Shown: one piece after another, positions 44,614 through 55,139 of the stretch
Position numbering within the stretch: the first letter of the stretch is position 1
Layout: each line of letters starts with the position of its first letter
Assembly (NCBI RefSeq): GCF_910592395.1
Contig: NC_088325.1
Coordinates: 8,372,109-8,436,108 of the forward strand
Length of the DNA stretch: 64,000 nt
Reading direction: 5' to 3'
From: Lineus longissimus
Taxonomy: Eukaryota; Nemertea; Pilidiophora; Heteronemertea; Lineidae
Notes under the pieces: model-generated
What the model was told of the DNA's origin: nothing
Seen by the model: only the letters and a program-made list of their open reading frames with translations
The model's database searches: none
Program-made: the position numbers and the translations under genes

Positions 44614-45700
44614 GATTTTGATCATAGCAACCTTTCTGAAGCCTGGAAGAGATGGCATCAGAAGTTTACCATTTGGTTAGATGCTGCTGAGAAACCAAAG
44701 AAAGTCAATACACTGCTGCATGTGATGGGAGATGAGGGAATAGAGATATACAATAACTTCGAATGGGCAGCTGATCCCCGTGAGGAACAGACTTTGACAC
44801 TGCAGTTGAAAAATTTGAGACTCACTGCCAAGTGAGGGACCCCCAGCTTATGCTCCGGGAAGAATTCTGGTTCAATTTCAACCGTCCAGAGGGACAACCT
44901 TTCGATAAATTCCTGAATGACGTCAAGTCACGTGCAGCAGAATGCAAGTTTGCTGACCAGAATCAAGCCATTCGAGACAAATTGGTGTTCTCATGCCTGT
45001 CACAAAAAGTGAAGAAACGTCTCTATCGGGATGGTGCAAAACTGACACTGGAGGAAGCAATGCGCGTTTGTAGGCTTCACGAAAGCACAAAAAAAGAAAT
45101 GAACGAGGTAAAACGATCAGCGACCCCCAGGCAAAAGTCGGTTGATGTAGATGCTGTTAAAACATCGGTAAATCGCCAGAGACAACATACTGCGAATAAA
45201 ACAAGGCCCAACAACCCAGATTGCACACGGTGTGGTGGAACACATGCACCCCAAAAGGAAGCGTGTCGCGCGTTTGGCAAAAAGTGGCGAAATTGCTCAT
45301 TGCCAAATCACTTCTCAGCTTTTTGTCACACTTCACGAGGACGAGGATCAGGTCGAGGCAAGCGCGGACGTGGTCGAGGATTCGGGAGAGGTCGCGGAGT
45401 GCATGAAGTGCAACTAGGTCATGATGATGATCAACTTTATTCGCACACAGACTCTTTATATATAGAAGCAGTAAACCTAGGTGGCATCACTGGTAGGTCT
45501 AATGATACTGAATCCCAGAATGCATGGTACACTGAGGTCAAGATTGGAAACGAGCGTGTACGTGCAAAACTTGACACAGGTGCCGAGGCATGCGTTATGC
45601 CCAGCCGTGTCTATGCCAAGTTAAAAAAATGTGAGGGACGTACCAAAACTCGAACATTCCAAAATAAAGCTACGTGGTTATGGTGGCGCCACAGTGCAAC
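44614..45700 (+). pseudogene. Ty3/gypsy gag and protease (decayed)
   Basis: The gag N-terminal part (WKRWHQKFTIWLDAAEKPKK) is separated by a one-base shift near 44790 from the rest (REEFWFNFNRPEGQPFDKFL). Nucleic-acid binding cysteines (CTRCGGTH, CSLPNHFSAFCH) and an Arg/Gly-rich tail (RGRGFGRGRG) follow, then an aspartic protease with LDTGAEACVMP. A further frame change coincides with a run of seven A at 45623-45629. This is an LTR retrotransposon copy. No LTR was identified at its left edge. Confidence 0.78.
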
Positions 45701-46428
45701 ACAATGGTAAACTTGCGCTTACATGTGAAGTAGCAAGCAAGAAAGGAACTTTTGACTTTTATGTAGCTAATGTGAACTCGCCAACTGTGCTAAGCCTGCA
45801 GGCCTGCAAAGAACTCGGTTTATTCCAGCAAGGACCCGCTTTCAACATAGCAACTGTTGAATGTTCGGATGTAAATGCGAAGCGCATAGTAGACCAATAT
45901 GCGAATGTATTCACTGGGCTTGGAAAGTTTTCTGAGCCATATCACATCGAGTTGGACCCTATTGCTCAACCAGTTGTCCATGCCCCGCGGAAAGTGCCCA
46001 TAAGCCTGCTTCCAAAGCTGAAAGCAACTCTGAGCCGTCTTGAAAAAAATGAGGTCATCGAAAAAGTGAGCGAACCTACCGATTGGGTGAACAGTTTAGT
46101 AATTGTAGAAAAAAAAGATGGGTCTCTGCGTCTGTGTCTAGACCCAAAAGACTTAAATCGTGCCATTAAGCGCGAACGGTTTCACATAAGCACTCCACAG
46201 GATGTGATCGATAGAATAGGCGCAAAGAAATTCTACACAGTGCTTGATATGAAAGATGCGTACTGGCAAGTGCCGCTAGACGAGGAAAGTTGTCGTCTTA
46301 CTACGTTTAACACGCCATTTGGCAGGTTTTGCTTCAAACGCATGCCATTTGGCATATCGCCAGCCAGTGAGATCCTGCAAAAACGTAATCAGCAAACATT
46401 CGGAGACATAGAAGGTGTTCACTTCATT
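45631..46428 (+). pseudogene. Ty3/gypsy reverse transcriptase, 5' half
   Basis: Contains the end of the protease (KLRGYGGA) and the first RT motifs: WVNSLVIVEKKDGSLRLCLD, YTVLDMKDAYWQVPLDEES (the first catalytic Asp) and FKRMPFGISPAS. The frame is cut after VHF just before the ADD catalytic box by the transposon starting at 46429. The second half continues in the same frame at 54474. Confidence 0.88.
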
Positions 46429-46443
46429 CACTGTGCTGCCAAA
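46429..46443 (+). repeat. Left terminal inverted repeat of the 8-kb transposon
   Basis: CACTGTGCTGCCAAA, preceded by the TT target duplication at 46427-46428. Similarity to the right end stops after 15 bp. Confidence 0.88.
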
Positions 46444-46751
46444 ATGCTCTGAACTGTACAATTGAAATAGTTTCATATTTTCCCGTTCCTGACGTCAGCG
46501 CCAGTCAGCTTGAAACGTCAGCAACTCTCCAGCGCTGTAGGCGCGTCATGACGTTCTCACGTCGTTCTGCACGACGCTGCTATTGAAGAGTGCGATGATG
46601 ACGCGACGGATTTTTCCGATCATGCAAGAGCATGACGTAACGCAAATTGCTAATTTTTTATTGTTAAGCTACGATATCTGGATATGGAGATCTAGTGCTT
46701 TGTGTACAAATGTACACAGTACTTTGTATGAATGCGTGGATGCCCTGTACC

Positions 46752-46794
46752 ATGCAGGCTGCCATGGTCAGATTCTGACCATGGCAGCCTGCAT
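46752..46794. repeat. Near-perfect 21-bp inverted repeat, one-base spacer
   Basis: Arms 46752-46772 and 46774-46794 are exact reverse complements (outer end ATGCAGGCTGCC). Lies 323 bp inside the left end of the 8-kb transposon. Possible transposase-binding or cruciform site; function unknown. Confidence 0.85.
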
Positions 46795-47007
46795 TTTTGC
46801 ATAGCTTTTTGTTTGGGCTTTTATATACGCGATAGAACTTTATTCTGTCATCAATGCATATCCTATGAGAAGAAAATAATAAAAATAGAGAACAGAATAG
46901 AAATCATTCATTTGGTGGGGCCTATGGCTCCTTTGATTAACCCCTTGCATTTGTCTTCTCAATTTTAATTTGATCTCCTGTGGTGTAGTCTCGTTACCTC
47001 TCCAAAG

Positions 47008-47229
47008 ATGTTGCCCATTAACAGCAATTTAAATATGAACTCTTTGAAGCGCAGATATAATGTGGCATATAAAGAGTTCAGGAAGGATTTCAGCAAGGAA
47101 TTGGGCCGTGATGCTGCTCTTAGAGCTAGATTTGTGAACTTCTGTGAAGATTCTGGTAGCGCCATGAAAAATGTGTTTGAAAAGTATGAGAATCCAGCAC
47201 GAGCAGGGCACAAATATGATGTTGCTAAG
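47008..47229 (+). CDS. Transposon accessory gene, exon 1
   Basis: 74 codons from ATG to donor gtaggttt, phase 0. It encodes a basic helical segment (LKRRYNVAYKEFRKDFSKEL). Joins in frame to the exon at 48047 to give a protein of 214 residues. I do not recognise it. The start was chosen as the first ATG of the open segment; a more internal Met (NMNSLKRR) is possible. Confidence 0.55.
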
Positions 47230-48046
47230 GTAGGTTTAGTGAGTTAATTAGGCATTGGAAGCTGTAGGACCTAGGTCTTAGGGCCTCTTTTATAACCGAC
47301 CCGAAATAACGGCGGGCCTCGGGCCAAATTCCAGGCAAAGAATTCCCAAATAACGCCGCCCCTCAGCTATGATCACGTGGTCGTTGAATGACATGCCACT
47401 CTTATCACCATGCCGATATTGGATACCTGATTGTGACGTCATGAGTTGATCATTGTGACGTGATTTGGCGCATCTCATTAGCGTGTTGCCAATTCAATTC
47501 AATTTACGCTTTTTACTATAAAATGCCCATACGGGCTACAAAGTAACGACAATAGTAGAAAAATAAAATGTAAAACAGTATACCAGTATATTCGATCTGG
47601 AGCAATGGCCAACGGTGACAGAAACTCATGCAGAAACTTGACTGGCATGATGTCACTACTAGATGTCACTTGAAAAGTGGCGCCAAATTGCATGATTCCA
47701 CAGTAACATAGGCCTTGGAGTAAATAACTTTGTCAAGGTTATTTATACAAGCAAGAGCCATAGAGCCTTGGAGCAGGGAGTTCTTACTAGCCCCGATTTG
47801 ATTAACCTGGTGCAGAAGTGAAAATGTCCCCCTGGAAGTAGGGTCCGGCCCTATTGTATTGTGCTCAAGGCCTGGTTCTATAAGAGTTAATGACTGACAA
47901 CAGCTCAGAGATCGAAGTGCATAATAGAATCCTAGGACATTTTACTTCTACACCGACCTTTTTTCATTTTTTGCATTCTGTTCTGTTTCCATTTCACCGG
48001 CCTTCACCTTTTCATTTAAAAAATATGCGTTCTGTTTCCATTTCAG

Positions 48047-48469
48047 ACTTATCCTATGGCTCTCGAAGAACTTGGCCGAATCCATAGATCCATTGTTGGT
48101 AGAATGCGGGAGACATCAACTAAACGATTTTCGTTCGGCAGAGATGTAAACTCCGTTACCTTTGAGGCAATCCGGGCGCATTGTACCACCAACCTGCACA
48201 GGACAGAGGTCAAATGTACACCGGCTACCACACAGATTGTTATCATGAGTCAGCCAAAGGTGATTGCTATATTCAATGCCTGGGCATGCCAGGACGACCA
48301 AGCTCCTGAGAGGAGAATGCTGTTGGAGAAGGTCTTCCGAAGTGGTAGCCGTTGCAATGTGCATGTTGACGATGAGGAGGAGTTTGTGTTGCTGTATAGG
48401 CACAACCTAAAGAGACTGTTTGTAAAAGGGCACTTTGCTGTTGTAAATAAGTATGGCATCAGGCAGTAA
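48047..48469 (+). CDS. Transposon accessory gene, exon 2
   Basis: 140 codons from acceptor gtttccatttcag (phase 0) to a stop. Residues include RDVNSVTFEAIRAHCTTNLH, MSQPKVIAIFNAWACQDD and an acidic VDDEEEFVLL. The TAA stop overlaps an AATAAA polyadenylation signal at 48468-48473, implying a very short 3' UTR. The gene sits inside the 8-kb element and converges on the transposase-like gene, so it is likely the element's second protein. No known domain is evident. Confidence 0.58.
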   Translation, partial: TYPMALEELGRIHRSIVGRMRETSTKRFSFGRDVNSVTFEAIRAHCTTNLHRTEVKCTPATTQIVIMSQPKVIAIFNAWACQDDQAPERRMLLEKVFRSGSRCNVHVDDEEEFVLLYRHNLKRLFVKGHFAVVNKYGIRQ

Positions 48470-48473
48470 TAAA

Positions 48474-49908
48474 TCAAATTGAACTACATGTACATGTACT
48501 TGATTATTTGAGTTGCTTGTTTTATCCTCAAATGCCATCCACCTGCTGGTTGGCTGTCCTCGCAAAATAAGATCCATCTTGTCCACCAACTTGGTGTTAA
48601 GTCTGAGGGCTCAACTGAAGGAGATAACGCAAAGATAAGTTAACGCCAGAGTTCGTGACAACATTAGAGCAACCCAGGCCCTGATGTCGATGTGGTTGAT
48701 AATTCAGTCAAAGTGCACACTGGAGAATGTGTGTTCAGTCAAAGTGCACACTGGAGAATGTGTGAACATGGATGGTGAAGATATGCAACATGTGCAAGGA
48801 TTCTCATTCTAGAGTGAGACGGCTGAACCATCCTTGTCCTAAAATTTCAGGATGACTACACTATCCATTCAGTGGATGGCATCCCCTTCCCACTTCCTTA
48901 GATTGTCACAGCATCCAAAACGACTGGGACTGCTACACCATCCACAAAATGGTGTCTTCCAACATGACTGATGATGATCCAATCATGAATGGATGGCTGG
49001 CCATCCTGTTCCTGACTGTCCACCTACCGCAACTGGTTGTGACAGAGTTCAGTAGATGTTACTGGAATTGGATGGCATTGAAAAGTCTGCTAACTCAACA
49101 AGCAAGACAAGGACATGAGGATACTTAACAAAGACCTTTCATTTGTATCTCAATGTAACTATTTATTTTCTCAACAAGTTGATGAGTGTTGATAACGATA
49201 ACATAAATTACGCAATAAACATACAAATGTACACATTTTACAATTATGATGAAATTCACAGGTCTTACACCACATGGACGGCACAATTTTAAAATAAAAG
49301 TCAGTAAAATACTAGTAAATTAATTCAAATAATACAATCATAACAGTATACATGCATCGTAAACCAACAACGGTGTAAAATGTCAATGTCCATTTTGATA
49401 ATGATATTTGAAATTGATAACATTTCATAAATTAGTACTGCACATTGCAGTAACACATTTCACACTTAGGCTGGCCCAAATTAATTGTCTGATTGCAGTA
49501 ACCAAGGTATTCACACAAGGTAAGTAGGAAGGCAGGTAGGCAGGTAGGCAAATGATATTCTAATAATAATTTCCAGTGAATCAAAGGAAAGTTTAAAAAA
49601 AACTCCATGATGTTATTAAAAAGACAATAATGCCAATAAAAACTTTTGGGTTGGCATGATTTTGGTTGGTCGGTCGGGTTATTGGGAACAAACAATAAAT
49701 TTGGGCCAGCCTTATGATGAACCTGATATGTAACCACAAGGGACAGTATTTTGCAGTCAGTGTTCATCATCTTCATCGAGAATCAACAATTTGCCTAAGC
49801 TGTGGAACGATCATCCCCTTACAACAGCTTGCAGTAATCAACGATGTGATAAAGTGGTCACAGTATATGCATTTGTCATTCTTCTTTTTAATGCCACACC
49901 TGCACTGA
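48474..49908. other. Transposon interior without genes
   Basis: Between the two convergent genes of the 8-kb element. Contains a 31-bp direct duplication at about 48704-48765 and a short GGTAGGCA repeat at about 49530. AATAAA on the minus strand near 49163 could serve the minus-strand gene. Nothing else seen. Confidence 0.4.
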
Positions 49909-51887
49909 TCAGGCAATGTTTTGAACACATGCAACTGACTTTGCCATGTCTCGAGCCTCTGAAGCAATGCCCTGTTCCTTCAACCAAAAGAGTTGGACAT
50001 ACTCATGCTTGAATGTCAGAGCCCATTTGTTTTGAGCTGTTGTGAACTTCTGATACATGTCAATCTGCTGGTGTTTTGCTTCCCTGCCCTGCATAGAATT
50101 TAATCCCAAACCAACACCAAACTTATGGTAGATAATAGTAGCATGGTAAGGAACAGCGTAACCAATGTGCCATGTTGTGAGGGAAACTCCAGTAAGGAAA
50201 AGTGCATGAGCTGCATGGTACATCTTGCAAACATGCCTGAGTCGGACTAAGTCGCACTCAGAGAACTTTGTCTTTGAAAACAATGCAACAGCTTCCCTTA
50301 ACACAGTGCAGCAGAAGTGCAGCACCAAAGGGCGGAGGCATTTGTTTCCAATCTCCTCCCCGTCCATTCTTGCAGAAAAGATGATGCTGGTCAAGTTATG
50401 GAACCCATTACAGAACTTAAGTGAATCTTCACCTGTAAATCTCACAGTACATTTAGAAGCTACACCTTTCCGAGAAAGTTGAGTTTGGACCTCTTTGTAC
50501 CACTTGCAGATTCTGTGATGAAGTTTACCAGCTTTTATCTCATTTTTCAAAGCAGATAGATACCGTCCGATCGGTGAATCAACAAACTCTGGACAATCCA
50601 AGTTTTTTTTCAGCACAGCCTCCTTGGTCAAATTGATCACTTCCATCATCAACAAATTATTCATTTGTTGGCAAGCATTATTCTTCACATGAAGTGGGTC
50701 AATATAGCATTTATCAGTATATTTCCTGAGTACCGGGGCAAATTCCTGCCGTGACTGCTGCTGTGCAATGAACTTAGTAATCTTAGGGCGCTGAAAGACA
50801 GTTTTTTTCAATGCTGCCACTTTTTTAACCGTTTCTAGTCTTTCCAGATACCCCCATGGGTGCCAAGTATCATCTTCACTTTCCCCAATACTGCCATTTA
50901 ATGTAGAAAGAGAACTTTGTGTTACATTACCAAAGGAGGAGGGGTAGGTTGCTGCATTTGATAGTTCACCACATGCAGATGCAATCCATTTGCAGTCACC
51001 TGGTATGAGTTCAAGACTAAATGTGACTTTGGTTTCAAGAACCTCATATTCTTTTCGTTCAATGGACCCCATATCTCCAATTATTTTAGCTAGATGTGAA
51101 AAGAAAATGGGATCATCCTCGGCAAGATCTGCACCAAAAATGAGATAGTTGTGATCACAACTGGACACCTGGTCAACGGCGTTGACAAATGAGAGAAGTA
51201 GCGAAGTTTTAGTATTGTGCTTCCCCGACGGAGCACCATCGGCCCCAATGGCAATAGCAAAATTACCCCTGTTTTTTCCAAACCAATTCAAACCACTGCC
51301 ACTCTGCTCAACAAGAACACCATCTATTTTCAAATAGATTTCTGCTAGTTTCAAGAGCGTTGTCTCAAAATCCCTGTAAACTCCACCACAACCTTCTACT
51401 GGTTGAGTTCTAGTTTCTTCCATGATAGCATCTAATTCCTGTTTCAGTTCCTTGTATGTCAATGATTCTGGCTCACTATGACCTAGATTAGAACATCTAA
51501 TGGAGTTGTATTTTCTACTAGAAATCATCCCACCCTTATAAAGTGTTTCAACACACCTCACTACATTCTTTCTAGCATTTCTTTCCTGAATTTTCTTTCG
51601 CTTTTTCACCTTGCCCTTTTTAAACAATGCAGTTTTACATGACTTACTTCTTTGGATATAATCATTCAATTCATTAGGTGTGCAGAGCTTTACAAGTGAG
51701 AGCCAAGTGGCATCTTTTACATTTTTGATATTGTTACCATGAATGAGCTTCATTGCCTTGGTGGTCTCCTTCATACGAGCGGAAGTTGTACTCCTACTCA
51801 TCATGCACTGATCTGGATTAGCAGGGCTAAGATGCGTTGGAGTCTTTTGTTTGCCAGGTATTTGACCATTTTCTTGATCCTGATTAC
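49909..51887 (-). CDS. Transposase-like protein of the 8-kb transposon, main exon
   Basis: 659 codons including the stop, after acceptor tatcctttcag (phase 1). An unspliced ATG at 51954 would give 681 residues. N-terminal third basic (FKKGKVKKRKKIQERNARK). Likely RNase H-like core: AIGADGAPSGKHNTKTSLLL, YLIFGADLAEDDPIFFSHL and, late, LGLNSMQGREAKHQQIDMYQ, where D, D and E are candidate catalytic residues. A conserved-looking CYIDPLHVKNNACQQM lies between. I recall similar proteins in cnidarian and amphioxus genomes but cannot name the superfamily. A cysteine-rich tail (QCRCG, KCIYC) continues in another frame beyond the stop. Its place between the element's ends makes it the prime transposase candidate. 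Confidence 0.7.
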
Positions 51888-52199
51888 CTGAAAGGATAAA
51901 GAGCAATTGACATACATTTAGATCATCAACTATAATTGTACTTCCATCTGGCATGAAAATCCTGGCATTTTCCGGGGCTTAATTATCAGCTTAAATGTGC
52001 TCTTGCATCCATCTCAAACAGGTAGGTGTGAAACAAAGTCCAAACTGGTCACTTTCAATGACAGATTTATATTATTGCTAATTGGACTGGTGACGTGATG
52101 ATCTACATGTGATGGGCTGTCAGAATGGCACAGTCGAAACAGCGGCACCTGGCTGACTCTGTGATATTAAATCTGAAGACTTGTGCTTCCTCTAGGATC

Positions 52200-52321
52200 C
52201 CTCTACGTACCACTAACAGCTGGTTAGCCGAATTGCTACAAACTTGAACTTGCTTGTCCCTCATAATCTTTGGGGTTATATTAGCATTTTTATCCACCTC
52301 TAGGCGCTCTAGCCACTCAAT
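52200..52321 (-). CDS. 8-kb transposon gene, upstream exon (end uncertain)
   Basis: Acceptor ttttctgttcttcag at 52322 starts IEWLERLEVDKNANITPKIM in phase 0, matching the exon at 52617-52772. The frame is open to about 52100, so the donor is uncertain. A donor near 52205 (GTGGTACGTAG) gives phase 0 or a weak phase 1; phase 1 is what the main exon needs. I could not settle the junction. Confidence 0.4.
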
Positions 52322-52616
52322 CTGAAGAACAGAAAAATTTGAAATGAGGATATCAAATCATGTCCTAATAAATATTGTCATATTGACTATACAGAATAAA
52401 AACAAGCAACAATTTACAGGTCTGGGCCCAGTTGTTAGAAAGCATGTATGTTAAAGAACTACTGGCACTGCAGAGTTCTTTCTGACCGTGACTCGTCAAT
52501 TCAAGCCATTGTAAAATGACCTTGGACGTTGGTAAATGGTGAAATCAAAGGAAGGGACTTCATTAGAGAGACTCTGGTCAAATCAAGAGCTCCACACATA
52601 ATATTTTTGGACTTAC

Positions 52617-52772
52617 ATGTGCGTTTAACTCAGATATCCTTTCCTCCTTTCTGTAAATGTCGCTTTGTAACTGTTCCGCTCGAGTGTTGGATGCTTCTTT
52701 CACCGTTTTAAGTTTCTGGTCCCTGGCCCACTGTCCAATCGGGAAACGTTTCCTTTTTGAAGGCTTGACTTC
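52617..52772 (-). CDS. 8-kb transposon gene, coiled-coil exon
   Basis: A 156-bp exon ending GCACAT at donor gtaagt (phase 0). It encodes KPSKRKRFPIGQWARDQKLK, a basic motif, followed by a coiled coil (EQLQSDIYRKEERISELNAH). The 5' border (atctgaaag) is a guess. Read with the next exon it continues the coiled coil (IEWLERLEVDK), which supports a real splice. Confidence 0.45.
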
Positions 52773-53470
52773 CTTTCAGATGCCGAAGAAAAAACACGAT
52801 ATTTTAATTGACATAAGAACTGTAAACAACATACACTATTACTTTTATCAAGGTTACAGAGTAGTGCCTATGTTGAGTTGATCAGCAACATGGTATTGGT
52901 GAGAACTCCAGACATGGCCTTGGAACTTCTGATATCGATACACATCTCAAAAGGTCATTGTAAAAAAACAGACAAAATTTGCAGTTTTAAACAGGATTTT
53001 CTGAAAAATTATGGTTTGTCCCCCCCCCTTTAAAATATTTCTGGCAGAAACACTGATGACAATTACCCAATTGACAGTGGGTCTTGGGACTCCTTCCATG
53101 TCGTTTGAAGGTCCATTTTCATTCATCACGTTGGCTGTGCCCAACATTGCCATAGTGCCAACTTGCTTTTTTCAGTTGTCCAAACTGAATTTAAAAGAAA
53201 TGTTACTGTCATGTATGATGTATGTCATTGTGTAGGCCTCAGAAACCGCTAACGGTGGCACGTTCAGCTCTGCATGTTGTATTTCATGATTTGTACGGGC
53301 AGGTACTGTTGAACGTGCCTGTGCTGTAGTGGGCTTGGTAAGCGGCCTATGTCATGTCATTGTCGTACTACAAAATGTATGATCAACCCCACCCCGACCC
53401 CCACCCCATGTCCATTTACTATAGCCTGACGAAGCACCCTTAGGATTAAGCCTACATTCACTTGGCATTA

Positions 53471-53593
53471 TATAACAAGGGCGGATTCAGGGTTTTGAGA
53501 ACAGGGGGTGGGGGAGCTGGCCAATTCATGGTCAATTTCAAATAAGATTTTTTACATAATTGGGGGGGGGGGGGCTTAATCTGCCCTTGTATA
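53471..53593. mobile_element. Small MITE nested in the 8-kb transposon
   Basis: Ends ATAACAAGGGCGGATT and, inverted, ATACAAGGGCAGATT bracket about 120 bp containing GGGGGTGGGGGAGC and a run of 13 G. Non-coding. Confidence 0.55.
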
Positions 53594-54456
53594 GAACTAG
53601 TCAAGACGGGATGTCATAAGTTACCATGCCTACCCTACCTCCCAAGATGCAGTGAAGGCTTAAGCAGCTCATGAGTTAATGACTAATGTAGTGTGGGAAA
53701 AACCAGCCACGACTCATGTCACAGCATGGGCCTGGGGGGCCGGGAGAGCCAGTCCGTCATTATTCATATTGCCAATCGTGTAGAATTGTTTCTTTTATTT
53801 CTATTGATCTCAGTTAAAACAATTCCATTTACAGTAACACATGTTAAGTTGGACATATTCTTTATAATATAGGCTTAGACTTAGTTCTATTTAACTAGGC
53901 CTACTTTTTTTAAAAACCAAAATGGCCGTCATTGTCGCCCTTCAAGAAGGTCATCACCATGCAGTCAGCCATGGGATTCAGTGACGCATGAACGTCACGT
54001 CAAGCATGTGCCATGTCCCTATAACCATGAAAAAAATTTCAGGTTGGTTCTATTTTCGTACGATCCAAGTCAATACATTTCAGCACAGAGCATACATATT
54101 GGTGAATGTCCGAAGTAAAATCGTATCGTTTCAGAATTTTGAAAATGCCAAAGACAAACTAACACGATCATTTCAAAGTCGGGGTTAAGTACTACTTCCG
54201 GTAGTCAAAATTGGGGCAAAATCCATCCTAAATTAACGAATATTCATGCATTTTATCAACTCACAAATGAAAAAACTGGTGAAATGCCGCCATGTTGTCT
54301 GCTATGATAGTTTAGAACTTAAAAAAAGAGGGCAGCGCCTGCTGGTAGGGAAATATTTGGGTCTTTTCACACTCGTTTTCTTGACCGACGGCGATCGTCG
54401 CGCCATCCTCAGTCAAGTTGCGGAACTGAAGCTGGTTGGTATACAGAAATTTGCGG

Positions 54457-54471
54457 TTTGGCAGCACAGTG
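54457..54471 (-). repeat. Right terminal inverted repeat of the 8-kb transposon
   Basis: Reverse complement of the left end, followed by TT at 54472-54473 and then the gypsy RT frame at GCCGACGAC. Confidence 0.88.
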
Positions 54472-54473
54472 TT

Positions 54474-55136
54474 GCCGACGACATGATAATTGGCGCAGAT
54501 GACGATCATGACATTATCCTAACAAAGGTTCTCCAACGCGCTAAGGAGAACAACGTTAAGTTCAGTTTACCAAAGCTACAGCTGAAAAGGCCGTCTGTAT
54601 CGTATGCCGGCCAAGTAGTTGGCCGCGAGGGACTAAAGCCCGACGCAACCAAAATCCGTGCGATATCTGAGATGCCAGCACCAACTAATGTTGAAGGAGT
54701 TAGACGATTCCTTGGATTTCTGAACTATTTGTCGTCATTCATTCCGTATATGGCGACATTGACTGCCCCGATTCGTGTATTGCTCAGAAAGGACACGACC
54801 TTTCTGTGGGGTCCAGAACAGGAAGAGGCAATGACTGTTCTAAAAACTGTGCTTATGAACAAACCAGTGCTGAAATTCTTTGATCCAAGTAAACAGTCAA
54901 TCATTCAGTGCGATAGTTCATCTACAGGGCTTGGAGCCTGCCTGCTCCAAGATGGCCACCCAATAGCTTATGCATCGCGCTCCCTAAGCAAAGCTGAAAC
55001 AAACTATGCGCAGATAGAAAAAGAGATGTGCGCAATACTCTTTGCCGCTGAGAAATTCCACCATCTGATTTACGGTCGCTCAGTTATAGTGCACTCTGAT
55101 CATAAACCGCTTTGGACTGAAGACTATGTAATGTAA
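54474..55136 (+). pseudogene. Ty3/gypsy reverse transcriptase 3' half and RNase H start
   Basis: Resumes the RT frame at ADDMIIGADD (the catalytic box), continuing with KLQLKRPSVSYAGQVVGREG, RRFLGFLNYLSSFIP and the RNase H segment (IQCDSSSTGLGACLLQ, YAQIEKEMCAILFA, VHSDHKPL). It breaks off directly after HSDHKPL. No connection domain, integrase or LTR follows on this strand. Same element as 44614-46428. Confidence 0.85.
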
Positions 55137-55139
55137 GCG

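Larger units (their letters stand above)
46429..54471. mobile_element. 8,043-bp two-gene DNA transposon inside a gypsy RT
   Basis: Ends CACTGTGCTGCCAAA (46429-46443) and its exact inverse (54457-54471) form 15-bp terminal inverted repeats. TT lies directly outside each end. Removing the element and one TT joins the gypsy RT in frame through its catalytic box (HFI then ADDMII), so both ends are known to the base. It holds a plus-strand two-exon gene (47008-48469) and a minus-strand multi-exon gene (49909-52772), convergent. CACTG-type ends with a 2-bp duplication suggest the CACTA/EnSpm-like (CMC) assemblage, but I cannot confirm this from the protein. Confidence 0.9.

Noticed and set aside
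45623-45640. Programmed ribosomal frameshift at a run of seven A in the gypsy element
   Set aside because: The shift falls inside the protease after its catalytic motif rather than at a gag-pro boundary, and another frame break exists in gag; decay is simpler.
52000-52320. Complete gene model for the 8-kb transposon's minus-strand gene
   Set aside because: I could not find a donor whose phase fits the acceptor at 51888, so exons are listed separately rather than as one model.
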